Shown one piece after another: positions 9,037 through 17,298 of a stretch of DNA of 23,017 bases. Origin of the DNA: an uncultured Prochlorococcus sp. (GTDB taxonomy: Bacteria; Cyanobacteriota; Cyanobacteriia; PCC-6307; Cyanobiaceae); NCBI GenBank assembly GCA_902600395.1, contig CACKJL010000011.1, forward strand, positions 1 through 23,017, written 5' to 3'. Made by a program: the position numbers and the translations under genes. The notes under the pieces are model-generated. The model was not told where the DNA came from, did no database searches, and saw only the letters and a list, made by a program, of their open reading frames with translations. Position 1 is the stretch's first letter. Each line of letters opens with the position of its first letter.

Positions 9037-9498
9037 CTAATATTTTATCTGACGTTTACCAGCTATTTCTTCTAATTCAGGACCTTCTTCGATCCATTGT
9101 TCAAGTATTATTTTTGCTGAAAAACTATCAATCAATCCGGATTTATCTTTTTTTATTCCAAATCTTTGTGAAGATTCCCAAGTTGAACTATGTTCGTTGA
9201 CATAAGAAAATGGAAGCTTTAATTCATTTGAAAGTAATTGACCGTAATTTTTACAGTCAATAGCTTGAGTGGTCATTTGACCTCTCTCATCTAATGGAAT
9301 ACCCACAATAAACCCAGTCAAATTATATTCATTTATATAATTTCTAATGATTTTAATCTCTTGATTATTTTCAAACCGTTTTACTGCTGGAAGTATATTT
9401 GATGTTATAAATAGGGGATCACAATAAGCTAAACCTATTCTTTTGGTACCTATATCCAAACTCAAAATTGACTTGGGTTTGGGTTTGCAAAATTTCAC
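9037..9498 (-). CDS. ruvX: RuvX/YqgF-family putative Holliday junction resolvase (pre-16S rRNA nuclease)
   Basis: 153-residue RNase H-fold protein; the family trims pre-16S rRNA and was also proposed to resolve Holliday junctions. Visible motifs are SILSLDIGTKRIGLAY with D15, VGIPLDERGQ near 65-73, and D124 in GLIDSFSAKIILEQW. The usual DER(L/F)(T/S)T segment reads NEHSST here (E102 kept, flanking Asp and Arg replaced). The start is GTG, in a GTGA overlap with the TGA stop of the upstream GNAT-like gene, which indicates translational coupling. Confidence 0.9.
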   Translation of the reverse strand: MKFCKPKPKSILSLDIGTKRIGLAYCDPLFITSNILPAVKRFENNQEIKIIRNYINEYNLTGFIVGIPLDERGQMTTQAIDCKNYGQLLSNELKLPFSYVNEHSSTWESSQRFGIKKDKSGLIDSFSAKIILEQWIEEGPELEEIAGKRQIKY

Positions 9499-10550
9499 TT
9501 TGTTTTTAATGGAAAAGGAGATGGATATGGATTACCTTGTGGACTTAATTTTTCAATGATTGATTCCAAAGATTGATTTATTATGTTTACTTGTTTGGCT
9601 TCATTCTTAACTATTGTGTTCCTGATAAGAATTATTTCTTGATTTTTTTCTTTAAGATTACATTCCTCGAGAAAAAGATTTAATTGAGAATTTTCTTTAT
9701 AGGTTTTTAAATATGAGATAGGTGATTTTTCAAAAAATCTTTTTATAAATTCTTTTAATATAGAATTGAACCTCTTATCCCAATATCTACTTATAGTTAA
9801 AGTATAAATTTCTTCGTTTTGATAATTTATATCTTTTAAAATGGTACATAAAACTGAATTTTCATATATTAAAGCACCACTTTTAGAGTTATTTCTTTTA
9901 AGAATGTCGTCTTGATCAAAATCTAAAATATTTCTTATTAAGGGAGATTGATTTGATCTTATGAAATTCACTATTTTTAATATATTTTGTTTATTAATGT
10001 TTTGGAATTCATTAATTAATGAATAAGCATTGGTATTTTGCTTTATAGATTTATTTAGATCAGAACCATCCCAAAGGATTATCTCTCCTAACGGTTGAAA
10101 GCCTAATTCTCTGGAGGTTGATATGAGATCAACATTATTTATATCAGCGTTAATTATCCAACTTGAAGTTTTGATGTCTTTTATTGAGATAGATTTTTTT
10201 ATCAATCCTAAAGTTAATTGTTTATCTGTTAAGGAACACTTGTTATTAATCAACTTGGGCTTAGATATTTTTAAGCAAGTCTCTTTTTTGTTTAAAGGGA
10301 AAATATTCAAATAACCAATAATTTCGTTTCCATATATAGCAATTATGCATTTATTTTTATTTTTCTTGAGGTTATTTAAAAAAATTTTTAAGTCATCAAA
10401 GGTGTTTATAATTGCCATCTTTAAAAACCAATTATTCAATTCCTTATTTTTGATATCTATTAAAAGGTTAATGTGTCTTATATGGAGTTCTTCAAAAGTT
10501 ACTTCCATTCCTTTTTTTAATCGAAAAGAATAAGAGGTATCTTTTTTCAT
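9495..10550 (-). CDS. Hypothetical protein with GNAT-like features
   Basis: 351 residues; I do not recognise a named family. The N-terminal half reads like an acyltransferase fold: FEELHIRHINLLIDIKN at the start, then CIIAIYGNEIIGYLNIFPL (about 67-85) as the central strands, and STSRELGFQPLGEIILWDG (about 150-168) as the usual late 'GF' strand. The second half (about 180-330) may be another divergent copy but is lysine- and asparagine-rich and poorly conserved in appearance. It starts immediately after the stop of the F420-ligase-like gene (TAAATG, no gap) and its stop overlaps the ruvX start. Substrate unknown; the GNAT assignment is an inference from pattern only. Confidence 0.7.
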   Translation of the reverse strand: MKKDTSYSFRLKKGMEVTFEELHIRHINLLIDIKNKELNNWFLKMAIINTFDDLKIFLNNLKKNKNKCIIAIYGNEIIGYLNIFPLNKKETCLKISKPKLINNKCSLTDKQLTLGLIKKSISIKDIKTSSWIINADINNVDLISTSRELGFQPLGEIILWDGSDLNKSIKQNTNAYSLINEFQNINKQNILKIVNFIRSNQSPLIRNILDFDQDDILKRNNSKSGALIYENSVLCTILKDINYQNEEIYTLTISRYWDKRFNSILKEFIKRFFEKSPISYLKTYKENSQLNLFLEECNLKEKNQEIILIRNTIVKNEAKQVNIINQSLESIIEKLSPQGNPYPSPFPLKTK

Positions 10551-11717
10551 TTACTTTTTTTCTCTTATTATTACTATAGGGGTTTTTTCATCTCCATTGC
10601 CAGCTGGATTAGAAATTAAGTTTCTTTTGAGTATTTTATTTACGGTTTTATTTGAACTAGCTAAGACTTTCACACCGCCAAGATCATTAACATCTACTAC
10701 AGCAACATTTATATTCAGATGGTTCGAGACCTCCCTACAAAATAACTCCGCATTGAGAGGACCCATAACTATACTCTTGTCGTAGGGTGTAATTGTGCCG
10801 CTTATATCATCAATGAGAGATGATTCTGAACCAGTTAACCTATAAAACATACCCTTAATACCAACTAATTTGAAGAGAAATCCAACTAATAGTGCAAAGG
10901 TTATTCTTGTGACTCCTATTTTATTTATTAGTAATTGCATGCCGCAAGATGTTGCGAGACTGCTTGTAGGGTGAAAAAAATAACATAAAGCTTTTGAAAA
11001 TAAACTACATTTTAAATTTTGAGGGGCAATATATCTATTTTGCATAATCGCTAGCGGACTCTCACCGATTGTTAAAATATCATTTTTTTCTATAATTCCC
11101 TTGCAGTAATCAATCACAGTATTTACTGGGTTATCAAAGCAACCTAGTAAATCAGTTTTAATAGCAAAAGCTTTGTATTTATTATTTAAAGTAATTTCAA
11201 AAACTTCTTTCGGCTTTTGTTTTTGACCATCTAAATTAATTAAAAAACAATCGTTATTATTTGAAATTCCAAAATGTCCATAGTTTTCCCAAAATACTTT
11301 TAACCATAGATATTTTATTTTTTTTCTAAAATTGTCATTGCTAAATTTATATATGATGCTTACAAATAATTCTGAATTTGACTTGATAATTGTTGTTGGC
11401 CAATAATTATTTAAATTCTTAATTTTACTATTTTCATATATATAAATATCTTCTTGATAGTTTAAATTTTGGCAATATTCGTTACCTTTATTTTTAAAAA
11501 AATCTAATTCAAAATTTATATTAGATACCATCGTCTCTTTTGTTTTACTTTTATTAATTATTTTTAAATCAATAATTAATTCGTTTAAACCATTCTTTTT
11601 TTTTATTTTGTAATTTATAGGTACTAAACTTAACTTTGATTTGGGTGAGTTTTTAATATATAAATCTGAAACAATTAAAAAAATTAAAAGAACTAAGAGG
11701 ATATTTATTAATATCAT
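10551..11717 (-). CDS. Membrane-anchored F420-0:gamma-glutamyl ligase-like (CofE-related) protein
   Basis: 388 residues in three parts. Residues 2-20 form one hydrophobic membrane anchor. Residues about 28-150 are a strand-rich extension of unknown kind. Residues about 160-385 resemble the clostridial and cyanobacterial branch of CofE-like ligases: AIKTDLLGCFDNPVNTVIDYC, NDILTIGESPLAIMQNRY, GIKGMFYRLTGSESSLIDD, ITPYDKSIVMGP, and the terminal AGNGDEKTPIVII. True CofE adds glutamates to coenzyme F420-0; this branch is divergent and its substrate is unknown. It lies 7 bases after the thioredoxin-fold gene and directly abuts the GNAT-like gene. Confidence 0.8.
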   Translation of the reverse strand: MILINILLVLLIFLIVSDLYIKNSPKSKLSLVPINYKIKKKNGLNELIIDLKIINKSKTKETMVSNINFELDFFKNKGNEYCQNLNYQEDIYIYENSKIKNLNNYWPTTIIKSNSELFVSIIYKFSNDNFRKKIKYLWLKVFWENYGHFGISNNNDCFLINLDGQKQKPKEVFEITLNNKYKAFAIKTDLLGCFDNPVNTVIDYCKGIIEKNDILTIGESPLAIMQNRYIAPQNLKCSLFSKALCYFFHPTSSLATSCGMQLLINKIGVTRITFALLVGFLFKLVGIKGMFYRLTGSESSLIDDISGTITPYDKSIVMGPLNAELFCREVSNHLNINVAVVDVNDLGGVKVLASSNKTVNKILKRNLISNPAGNGDEKTPIVIIREKK

Positions 11718-11724
11718 TTTTTAA

Positions 11725-12273
11725 CTAATTTTTGTTTTTATCTTTTTTTTCAGAAATGATACTGTTGTATTCATTAAAACTTTCTACAGAAAATGTCGTA
11801 TCTTCTATATCAATTCCTTTTAGTTCTCCTATAACTTTGTTTAATTCATCGATATTAATCATTCCATTTTGATCATATTTAACTTCACCATCACTATTTA
11901 AAATAATGGTTTGTGGAATCAAACCGTTCCAATAATAATTAGGTTCATTTCTAAGATCAGACTTTTCTTTATCCTGTAATTCATCAGTTGTTAGAGCAAT
12001 GATATCTATATTATTCCTCCATATCAAATCTAAACCAGATATTATTGGAGCCATAGCTTTACTATCTGAGCTATCGTCAAGATAAAAAAATAAAACTGCG
12101 ACTCTTTTATTTTTTAATGATTCCTGAAGAGTTGTCTGGGGAGGAACTATAGCCCCATTACCTGCATATATAGGAAAGATATTGCCATCGTAACTATCAG
12201 AATCTCTAGAGGCATTTGCTTTATAAGGACTGAAGAAAATTAATGCTATTAGGATCCATTGAATTATTTTCAT
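11725..12273 (-). CDS. Thioredoxin-fold protein, thylakoid photosystem I accumulation factor-like
   Basis: 182 residues with an N-terminal signal or anchor (about 5-21, ending KANA) and a thioredoxin-like domain: RVAVLFFYLDDSSDSKAMAP (about 57-76) as strand and first helix, LIPQTIILNSDGEVKYDQNG (about 118-137) with the cis-proline region. The sequence SYDGNIFPIYAGNGAIVPPQTTL is characteristic of cyanobacterial and chloroplast proteins annotated as thylakoid membrane photosystem I accumulation factor. The protein has no cysteine at all, so it cannot be a thiol oxidoreductase and more likely acts as a chaperone or assembly factor. It lies 14 bases after the DUF3685 gene. Confidence 0.8.
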   Translation of the reverse strand: MKIIQWILIALIFFSPYKANASRDSDSYDGNIFPIYAGNGAIVPPQTTLQESLKNKRVAVLFFYLDDSSDSKAMAPIISGLDLIWRNNIDIIALTTDELQDKEKSDLRNEPNYYWNGLIPQTIILNSDGEVKYDQNGMINIDELNKVIGELKGIDIEDTTFSVESFNEYNSIISEKKDKNKN

Positions 12274-12287
12274 TAAAGTTATAAAAC

Positions 12288-13904
12288 TTACTTTGAACTT
12301 GATCTTCCTAATCCTTGAAGGATTCCTTTCCCCACTAAACCGATAGCTTTGCCAACGACCTTTGTAAGGAAAGTTACGAAAAGATTACCGATATATTTTA
12401 CAGCAACTTCTAACTGCGGTGCTACGGCATCTCTTATCTCGACTAACAATGTAACTTGTTTTTGTAGCCATTCTAGATTCTCTAATTCTTTCTCCCTATT
12501 TTCATTTTTAAAGTAACGGGTAAATTTTTTATCGATAATATCAATATATTCTCGTTTACTCTCATACAAGTAGATAGGCATATAAATATAGTCATGCCAA
12601 CGATTGTAGTTATTAATATTATTTCTAAATCTTTCAAAATTTCTTGTCGATTGTAATTCGGGATTTATAAGTACAGTTCTTAATTCAGGCCAAGAAGAAC
12701 AAATATTAAAGATTTCAGAAGCTAATAAATTACAGTTCCTTATTGTCCAGTTTGAAATAATATTTTCAAGGATCAAAAACGATTCTGTTTCATATAGAGG
12801 GAGTAATTTCCCATCATAGTCAAGAGCTTCATTTTTAATAATTGGCTCAATAAACATAATTGATTCATGTGATTCTCTATCTATCTCTTCGCAACTTACC
12901 TCACTATAAATAAAATCATTTATTGAAATAGATTCGCCTCCTTTTTTTAATCGGAAATAACTGTCTGTGATATTTGAAATTGTATTAACTTTAAGTTCTT
13001 TTATAAGAGAATTTAAATCATCTTTAAAATCTTTCTCCTTATAGTTTTCCTTAATATTTTTGACTAAATTATCTAACTCATCTAACATTTTGCAAATTAG
13101 TCGCGAAATGAATTCTTTCTTTATTCCAGAGAGAATTATTGATGAATTATTAAATTCAACCTGTAAGTTAGTTGAGCTATACCTTTCTTTTAGTCTATCT
13201 AAAATCAAATTCCATATTTCTGCGGTGTTTTTATCTTTAATGAAAACAGTGTTCTTATTTTCAAGATTAATTTTATTTTCAGTGTAAACTGCCTCTGTAT
13301 AAAGTTCTAGTGAATTACCCCATAAGAAAATTAGAAAAGATTTTGCAGTAATAAGTTCTCTTAATCTTCCTTTTAAAATGAATTTATAAAATTCTGGTGT
13401 TGAATCAGAGTTGACATATTTGAATATATAGTTAATTTCTGAATCTATTTGTTTAAGACCTGAAGTTAGAATTTTTTGACTAAAAGAGAGAGGCTTATTT
13501 TTGTTTAATTGAACTCGGGAATTATTTTCAATATCAAATACCCTTCCTCCATTTAAAATGGTATCAATAGATTTGAGAACTTTTTCTGCACTTGGATTTA
13601 AAAGAAAACCTTCAGCATTTAACGATGGGGGGGTATTTGCTTCATAAACAAGGTCGCCAGAGAGAATTATAAGAAACTTTGACTCGTCATATCTTTCTCT
13701 TAATTTTATTAATTCTAACCTTATAAGATCTTCTGATTGGAAATTAAGAACATTCCATATAACTAAATCTGGAGTTTTATCACCTGTTCCATTATTAAAA
13801 TTAATTTCTAAATTTTGGTCTAGTGATGTTAACTTAAGCGATAAAGATTCCGCTATTAAGCTTGGAGCAATAATCAATATCGATTTTTTTGAAATTAATT
13901 CCAA
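12288..13904 (-). CDS. DUF3685 / Ycf55-like protein with receiver-like N terminus
   Basis: 538 residues. The first ~115 residues (SILIIAPSLIAESLSL, DLVIWNVLNF, FLIILSGDL, GFLLNPSAEKVLKSI) have the alternating strand-helix pattern of a response-regulator receiver, but the usual phosphoacceptor surroundings are not obvious. The rest matches the cyanobacterial DUF3685 family, related to the algal plastid ORF ycf55, and ends in a long amphipathic to hydrophobic region (about 490-535) rich in Val, Ile and Gly. Function unknown. The start is TTG at 13902-13904: an in-frame TAA lies 7 codons further upstream and no ATG intervenes. It heads the tight gene run down to leuB; hisA ends or begins beyond a 79-base gap. 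Confidence 0.82.
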   Translation of the reverse strand: MELISKKSILIIAPSLIAESLSLKLTSLDQNLEINFNNGTGDKTPDLVIWNVLNFQSEDLIRLELIKLRERYDESKFLIILSGDLVYEANTPPSLNAEGFLLNPSAEKVLKSIDTILNGGRVFDIENNSRVQLNKNKPLSFSQKILTSGLKQIDSEINYIFKYVNSDSTPEFYKFILKGRLRELITAKSFLIFLWGNSLELYTEAVYTENKINLENKNTVFIKDKNTAEIWNLILDRLKERYSSTNLQVEFNNSSIILSGIKKEFISRLICKMLDELDNLVKNIKENYKEKDFKDDLNSLIKELKVNTISNITDSYFRLKKGGESISINDFIYSEVSCEEIDRESHESIMFIEPIIKNEALDYDGKLLPLYETESFLILENIISNWTIRNCNLLASEIFNICSSWPELRTVLINPELQSTRNFERFRNNINNYNRWHDYIYMPIYLYESKREYIDIIDKKFTRYFKNENREKELENLEWLQKQVTLLVEIRDAVAPQLEVAVKYIGNLFVTFLTKVVGKAIGLVGKGILQGLGRSSSK

Positions 13905-13983
13905 GACTAGATTTCTTATCTCTTATACAAAATTAACTAACAATTACTGCAAGCACCAGCCTTAAATCAATTTTTATACTCTT

Positions 13984-14751
13984 TTAAGCGTAGTAATTTC
14001 TGTTTAAATCAAAGTCATTTAATCTCTCTGATGACAATACCTTATTAGCTTCTTCTATCGTGAATTTATTTTCATACAGAGCTTTACCTACAATTACTCC
14101 AAAGAGTCCGGAGTTTTCAAATTTTACTAACGATAATAAATCAGAAATTGAACCAACACCTCCTGATGCTATTACTGGAATATCTGTAATTTCAAGTATG
14201 CTCTTAATGAATTCTTCATTTGTCCCTTCTAAAGTCCCATCTGTATTTATATCTGTAACAATAAAATTAGCAATTTTCAATGAAGAAAACTCCTTTACTA
14301 GATCTGTGGCAAAAATATTAGATTGCTCAAGCCAACCCCTTGTACTAACTTTTCCATCTTTTGCATCTATTCCAACAATTATCCTTCCAGGAAATTTATT
14401 TGATAAGTCTTTAACTAGTTCTTTATTTTCTATTGCAGAGGTCCCCATGATGACTTTCTCAATACCATATGAAAACAATTGTTCTATCCTTTCTTGAGAT
14501 CTTATCCCCCCGCCTATTTGAATAGGTATATTAACTGTTTTTGCAATGTTTTTTATTGATTTATCGTTTGTTGGGGATCCAGTTTTTGCAGCATCCAAAT
14601 CAACTATATGTATATATTTTGCCCCTTCGCTTTCCCAAAATTTAGCTTGCTCATGAGGCTCTTTGGTGAAGTCTTTTCTTTTATTAAAGTCCCCTTTAAA
14701 AAGCCTTACACACTTACCATTCATTAAATCAATTGCTGGTATTAGGTCCAT
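13984..14751 (-). CDS. hisA: Phosphoribosylformimino-5-aminoimidazole carboxamide ribotide isomerase
   Basis: Amadori isomerase of histidine synthesis (ProFAR to PRFAR). The 255-residue TIM barrel has the two catalytic aspartates in standard settings: D8 in LIPAIDLMNGKCVRL and D129 in IIVGIDAKDGKV, plus the phosphate-binding IGGGIRS and ASGGVGS loops that mark HisA/HisF. The HisA identity, not HisF, follows from DLIPAIDLMNGKCVRLFKGDF. ATG start. Separated by 92 bases from the divergently transcribed epimerase gene, so both promoters lie in that gap. Confidence 0.97.
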   Translation of the reverse strand: MDLIPAIDLMNGKCVRLFKGDFNKRKDFTKEPHEQAKFWESEGAKYIHIVDLDAAKTGSPTNDKSIKNIAKTVNIPIQIGGGIRSQERIEQLFSYGIEKVIMGTSAIENKELVKDLSNKFPGRIIVGIDAKDGKVSTRGWLEQSNIFATDLVKEFSSLKIANFIVTDINTDGTLEGTNEEFIKSILEITDIPVIASGGVGSISDLLSLVKFENSGLFGVIVGKALYENKFTIEEANKVLSSERLNDFDLNRNYYA

Positions 14752-14843
14752 AGAATCATCCTTTTCATTAATTACTTATTAGTAGTACTATTCAATATGT
14801 AATTCTATTTAAGATTACTACTTCAGTTAAATATTTTTTGAAT

Positions 14844-15764
14844 ATGAAAATTCTTGTAATGGGTGGCACTAGATTTGTTGGCAAGTCTTTGGTGGGAAAG
14901 TTATTAAATAAAAATTATGATATTGATATTTTCACTAGAGGTAATAAAAGTAATCCTAAAAAAACAAATTTAATTAAGGGTGATAGAAATAATTCAGATG
15001 ATATCGTCAAGCTAAGAAATAAAAAGTATGATGTTGTTTATGATATTTCTGGACGAGAGTTAGAACAAACCAAGCTTCTTATAGAAAATTTAGATAATTC
15101 TTTCCAGAGATATATATATGTAAGCTCTGCAGGTGTTTATAAAGATAATTGTGAACTACCCTTATCCGAAGTTGATCCAATTGACCCAGAAAGTAGGCAC
15201 AAAGGAAAGTTTGAGACAGAAAATTGGTTAAAAAACCAAAAAATCCCTTTTACAAGTTTTAGACCTACTTATATTTATGGACCAGGAAATTATAATAAAA
15301 TTGAAAATTGGTTTTTTGAAAGGTTATTTACTAAAAAATCAATACCAATCCCTGGTGACGGTTCTTTAATTACCCAGCTAGGCCATGTTTCGGACCTAAC
15401 TGATGTCATGATTAGGTGCATAAATTTTGAAAATTCCAAAAATAATATTTACAATTGTTCAGGTGAAAAAGGAGTAACAATCAAGGGTTTAATTTATTTC
15501 TGTGCGAATGTTATTGGATTAAACCAAAATGAAATTTCTTTAAGAACATTTGATTATCAAAAATTAGATCCTAAGTCTAGAAAGGGATTTCCAATTAGAT
15601 TAAATCATTATCAGACTGATATCTCTAAGATAAAACGCGATTTGGAGTGGGCTCCAACGTTTGATTTGCTTAATGGTCTAAAGGATAGTTTTGTTAATGA
15701 TTTTAATAATAAAAAGAGTGAGGAGTTTGATGAAAATTCAGATAATATTCTTTTTAATTCTTAA
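14844..15764 (+). CDS. NAD-dependent epimerase-like protein, CSP41 homologue
   Basis: 306 residues. An N-terminal Rossmann fold (KILVMGGTRFVGKSLVGKL) is followed by YVSSAGVYKDN, SFRPTYIYGPGNYN, and QLGHVSDLTDVMIRC, matching extended SDR proteins of the chloroplast stem-loop-binding (CSP41) group. In plants CSP41 binds RNA and ribosomes; the cyanobacterial relatives are annotated only as sugar epimerase or dehydratase-like, and the catalytic YxxxK is not clearly kept (the segment reads RHKGKFETE), which favours a non-enzymatic or RNA-binding role. An in-frame TTG lies two codons upstream (14838); I chose the ATG. The 3' end overlaps pgsA on the other strand by 27 bases. Confidence 0.87.
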   Translation: MKILVMGGTRFVGKSLVGKLLNKNYDIDIFTRGNKSNPKKTNLIKGDRNNSDDIVKLRNKKYDVVYDISGRELEQTKLLIENLDNSFQRYIYVSSAGVYKDNCELPLSEVDPIDPESRHKGKFETENWLKNQKIPFTSFRPTYIYGPGNYNKIENWFFERLFTKKSIPIPGDGSLITQLGHVSDLTDVMIRCINFENSKNNIYNCSGEKGVTIKGLIYFCANVIGLNQNEISLRTFDYQKLDPKSRKGFPIRLNHYQTDISKIKRDLEWAPTFDLLNGLKDSFVNDFNNKKSEEFDENSDNILFNS

Positions 15765-16277
15765 ATAGCCTAATAAAGTCACAAAAGTCAGGATGAATCC
15801 TAACCAATAAAAAATTAAAGCCAAATTATTCAATAAGCTAATTTTTAATGGTGTAAAGAAGGTAATTACTGAAATAAAAAAGAAAAATGTTTTATATTTT
15901 CCTAACATTGATGCTGGTAAACCGTCTTTTGTAGAGTTCCTTAGGCTGGAGATAATTAATTCTCTAAATAAAATTAATGACAAAGACCAGAAGGGTATAA
16001 AATTATTTTTACAAAGGTAGGTCAAAGGAATTAAATAGAATACTTTATCGCTTAAGGGATCAAGGATAGCTCCTAATCTGGTTTTAAGATTAAATTTCCT
16101 TGCAATTAACCCGTCAAAATAATCAGTTAAGCCTCCAATAATAATCAATATAAAGACATAAAAAGGTCTGTTAATTTCTAAAAAAAGTATTAATGGAAAT
16201 ACAAGGAAAAGTCGAGATATCGATAATAAATTGGGAATATTCAATGCCAATTTTTTAAGATTTTTTCTTAATAACAA
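15738..16277 (-). CDS. pgsA: CDP-diacylglycerol-glycerol-3-phosphate 3-phosphatidyltransferase
   Basis: Makes phosphatidylglycerophosphate, precursor of phosphatidylglycerol, which the photosystems require. About 179 residues with several membrane segments and the CDP-alcohol phosphotransferase signature DG-x2-AR-x8-G-x3-D-x3-D, seen as YFDGLIARKFNLKTRLGAILDPLSDK (two parts of one motif). The start is uncertain: no ATG is in frame near the N terminus. The longest version starts with TTG at 16277; an alternative TTG at 16242-16244 would give a protein starting LNIPNLLSISR, closer to most PgsA N termini. The tail overlaps the convergent epimerase gene by 27 bases. Confidence 0.88.
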   Translation of the reverse strand: MLLRKNLKKLALNIPNLLSISRLFLVFPLILFLEINRPFYVFILIIIGGLTDYFDGLIARKFNLKTRLGAILDPLSDKVFYLIPLTYLCKNNFIPFWSLSLILFRELIISSLRNSTKDGLPASMLGKYKTFFFFISVITFFTPLKISLLNNLALIFYWLGFILTFVTLLGYLRIKKNII

Positions 16278-16417
16278 ATTAGTTTTTGTATATAAAAAAT
16301 ATATTACACTCTCAACAAGCTTAAATTTTTAGTAAAAATATTAAATGGTTTTTGATGCTAGATTCTAAAATTTAATTTAAATCTGAATCCTAAAGATTAT
16401 AAACTCAACTTCTCTTT

Positions 16418-16462
16418 ATGAATGATGATGATTTATATTACAAAATTATTCCTTATATCTAA
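16418..16462 (+). CDS. 14-codon leader ORF overlapping the PPC-glutaredoxin start
   Basis: ATG at 16418 opens a 14-residue ORF (MNDDDLYYKIIPYI) whose TAA stop shares one base with the ATG of the next gene (TAATG). It is in a different frame from that gene. Such an overlap would allow translational coupling. The ORF is too short to judge by composition and could be chance. Confidence 0.25.
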   Translation: MNDDDLYYKIIPYI

Positions 16463-17073
16463 TGCAGCCTCATAGCCTAAAGCTATCTCCAGAATCTGAT
16501 TTGATAAATTCAATTAAAGAATATTCTTTATCGAATAATTTATACGGGTATGTTTCTGGAGTGGTTGGTAATCTTAGGTCGGTTTGTATTCAATGCCCAG
16601 GTAATCAAGAGATAAATAAATTTGAAGGAAATCTAGAGATAGTTTCTTTAAACGGTCATTTTAATAAAGGAGATGTTCATTTACATTTGAGTTTTGCAGA
16701 TGAGGGATGTAATGTGTTTGGTGGGCATCTTGAGGAGGGATGTATTGTAAAAAAAGGTACTGATATATTATTACTTTCTTTTGAACAGAAAATTATTAAT
16801 ATCTCAAATCATGATTTGATCACTAATGAATCACGTGTAAAAGCATATATTTTAAAGGACTGTCCTTGGTCTAAAAGAGCAATTAGGTTGCTTAATTCTT
16901 TATCTATCCCTCATGAAGTTACTCTAATAGACAATGATGAGAGCTTTCAAGAAATTATGGCTCAAAGTAGCCATAATACTTTCCCTCAAATATTTTTGGA
17001 TAATAAATTTTTTGGAGGATATGATGAACTTTCAGAACAAGCAAAATTGGACAACTTAATTTCATTTAAGTAA
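16462..17073 (+). CDS. PPC (DUF296)-glutaredoxin fusion protein
   Basis: 203 residues in two domains. Residues about 1-115 match the PPC/DUF296 fold shared by prokaryotic single-domain proteins and plant AT-hook proteins: GVVGNLRSVCIQ, LNGHF, the histidine motif DVHLHLSFAD (71-80), and VFGGHLEEGC (85-94). Residues about 125-203 are a glutaredoxin: VKAYILKDCPWSKRAIRLL with the active site C134-P-W-S137, the cis-proline segment TFPQIFLD, and GGYDEL for glutathione binding. The CPWS site has only one cysteine, as in monothiol glutaredoxins. Role unknown; redox signalling or Fe-S handling are possibilities. Ends 10 bases from the convergent small gene. Confidence 0.88.
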   Translation: MQPHSLKLSPESDLINSIKEYSLSNNLYGYVSGVVGNLRSVCIQCPGNQEINKFEGNLEIVSLNGHFNKGDVHLHLSFADEGCNVFGGHLEEGCIVKKGTDILLLSFEQKIINISNHDLITNESRVKAYILKDCPWSKRAIRLLNSLSIPHEVTLIDNDESFQEIMAQSSHNTFPQIFLDNKFFGGYDELSEQAKLDNLISFK

Positions 17074-17083
17074 TCTATATTTT

Positions 17084-17272
17084 TTAAATATCACGATTAG
17101 TAAGCTTTTCAGCAACTAATTCTTCCTCTAACTGCTTTATTAATCTTGATACAAGACTTTGAAATTCTGGTTGACAGCCTTTAAATGCAGCTTTATGTCT
17201 TATTGGCTCATTTCTAGTTCTTAAATCGGTAAGCATTAATTGTAATGCGTCAATTTTGGGATTTATTTTCAT
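17084..17272 (-). CDS. Small conserved-looking hypothetical protein
   Basis: 62 residues, ATG start, charged and helical (KIDALQLMLTDLRTRNEP, then FQSLVSRLIKQLEEELVAEKL), with no signal peptide and one cysteine. I do not recognise a family. Unlike a shadow ORF it has balanced composition, fills a gap between two genes exactly, and is followed 26 bases upstream by the SDR gene on the same strand, so they may be co-transcribed. Confidence 0.68.
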   Translation of the reverse strand: MKINPKIDALQLMLTDLRTRNEPIRHKAAFKGCQPEFQSLVSRLIKQLEEELVAEKLTNRDI

Positions 17273-17298
17273 AGTTTTAATTTATATATTTACATCTT

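Noticed and set aside
14060..14497. 145-codon plus-strand ORF inside hisA
   Set aside because: Complete antisense overlap with hisA, whose catalytic residues are all present.
14781..14798. TAGTAGTACTATT in the hisA-epimerase gap as a LexA-type box
   Set aside because: Only the AGTAC half fits; the second half at the needed spacing is missing.
17075..17092. ATATTT-TT-AAATAT dyad between the convergent PPC-glutaredoxin and 62-residue genes as a terminator
   Set aside because: Arms are A/T only with almost no stability, and no GC-rich stem is present.
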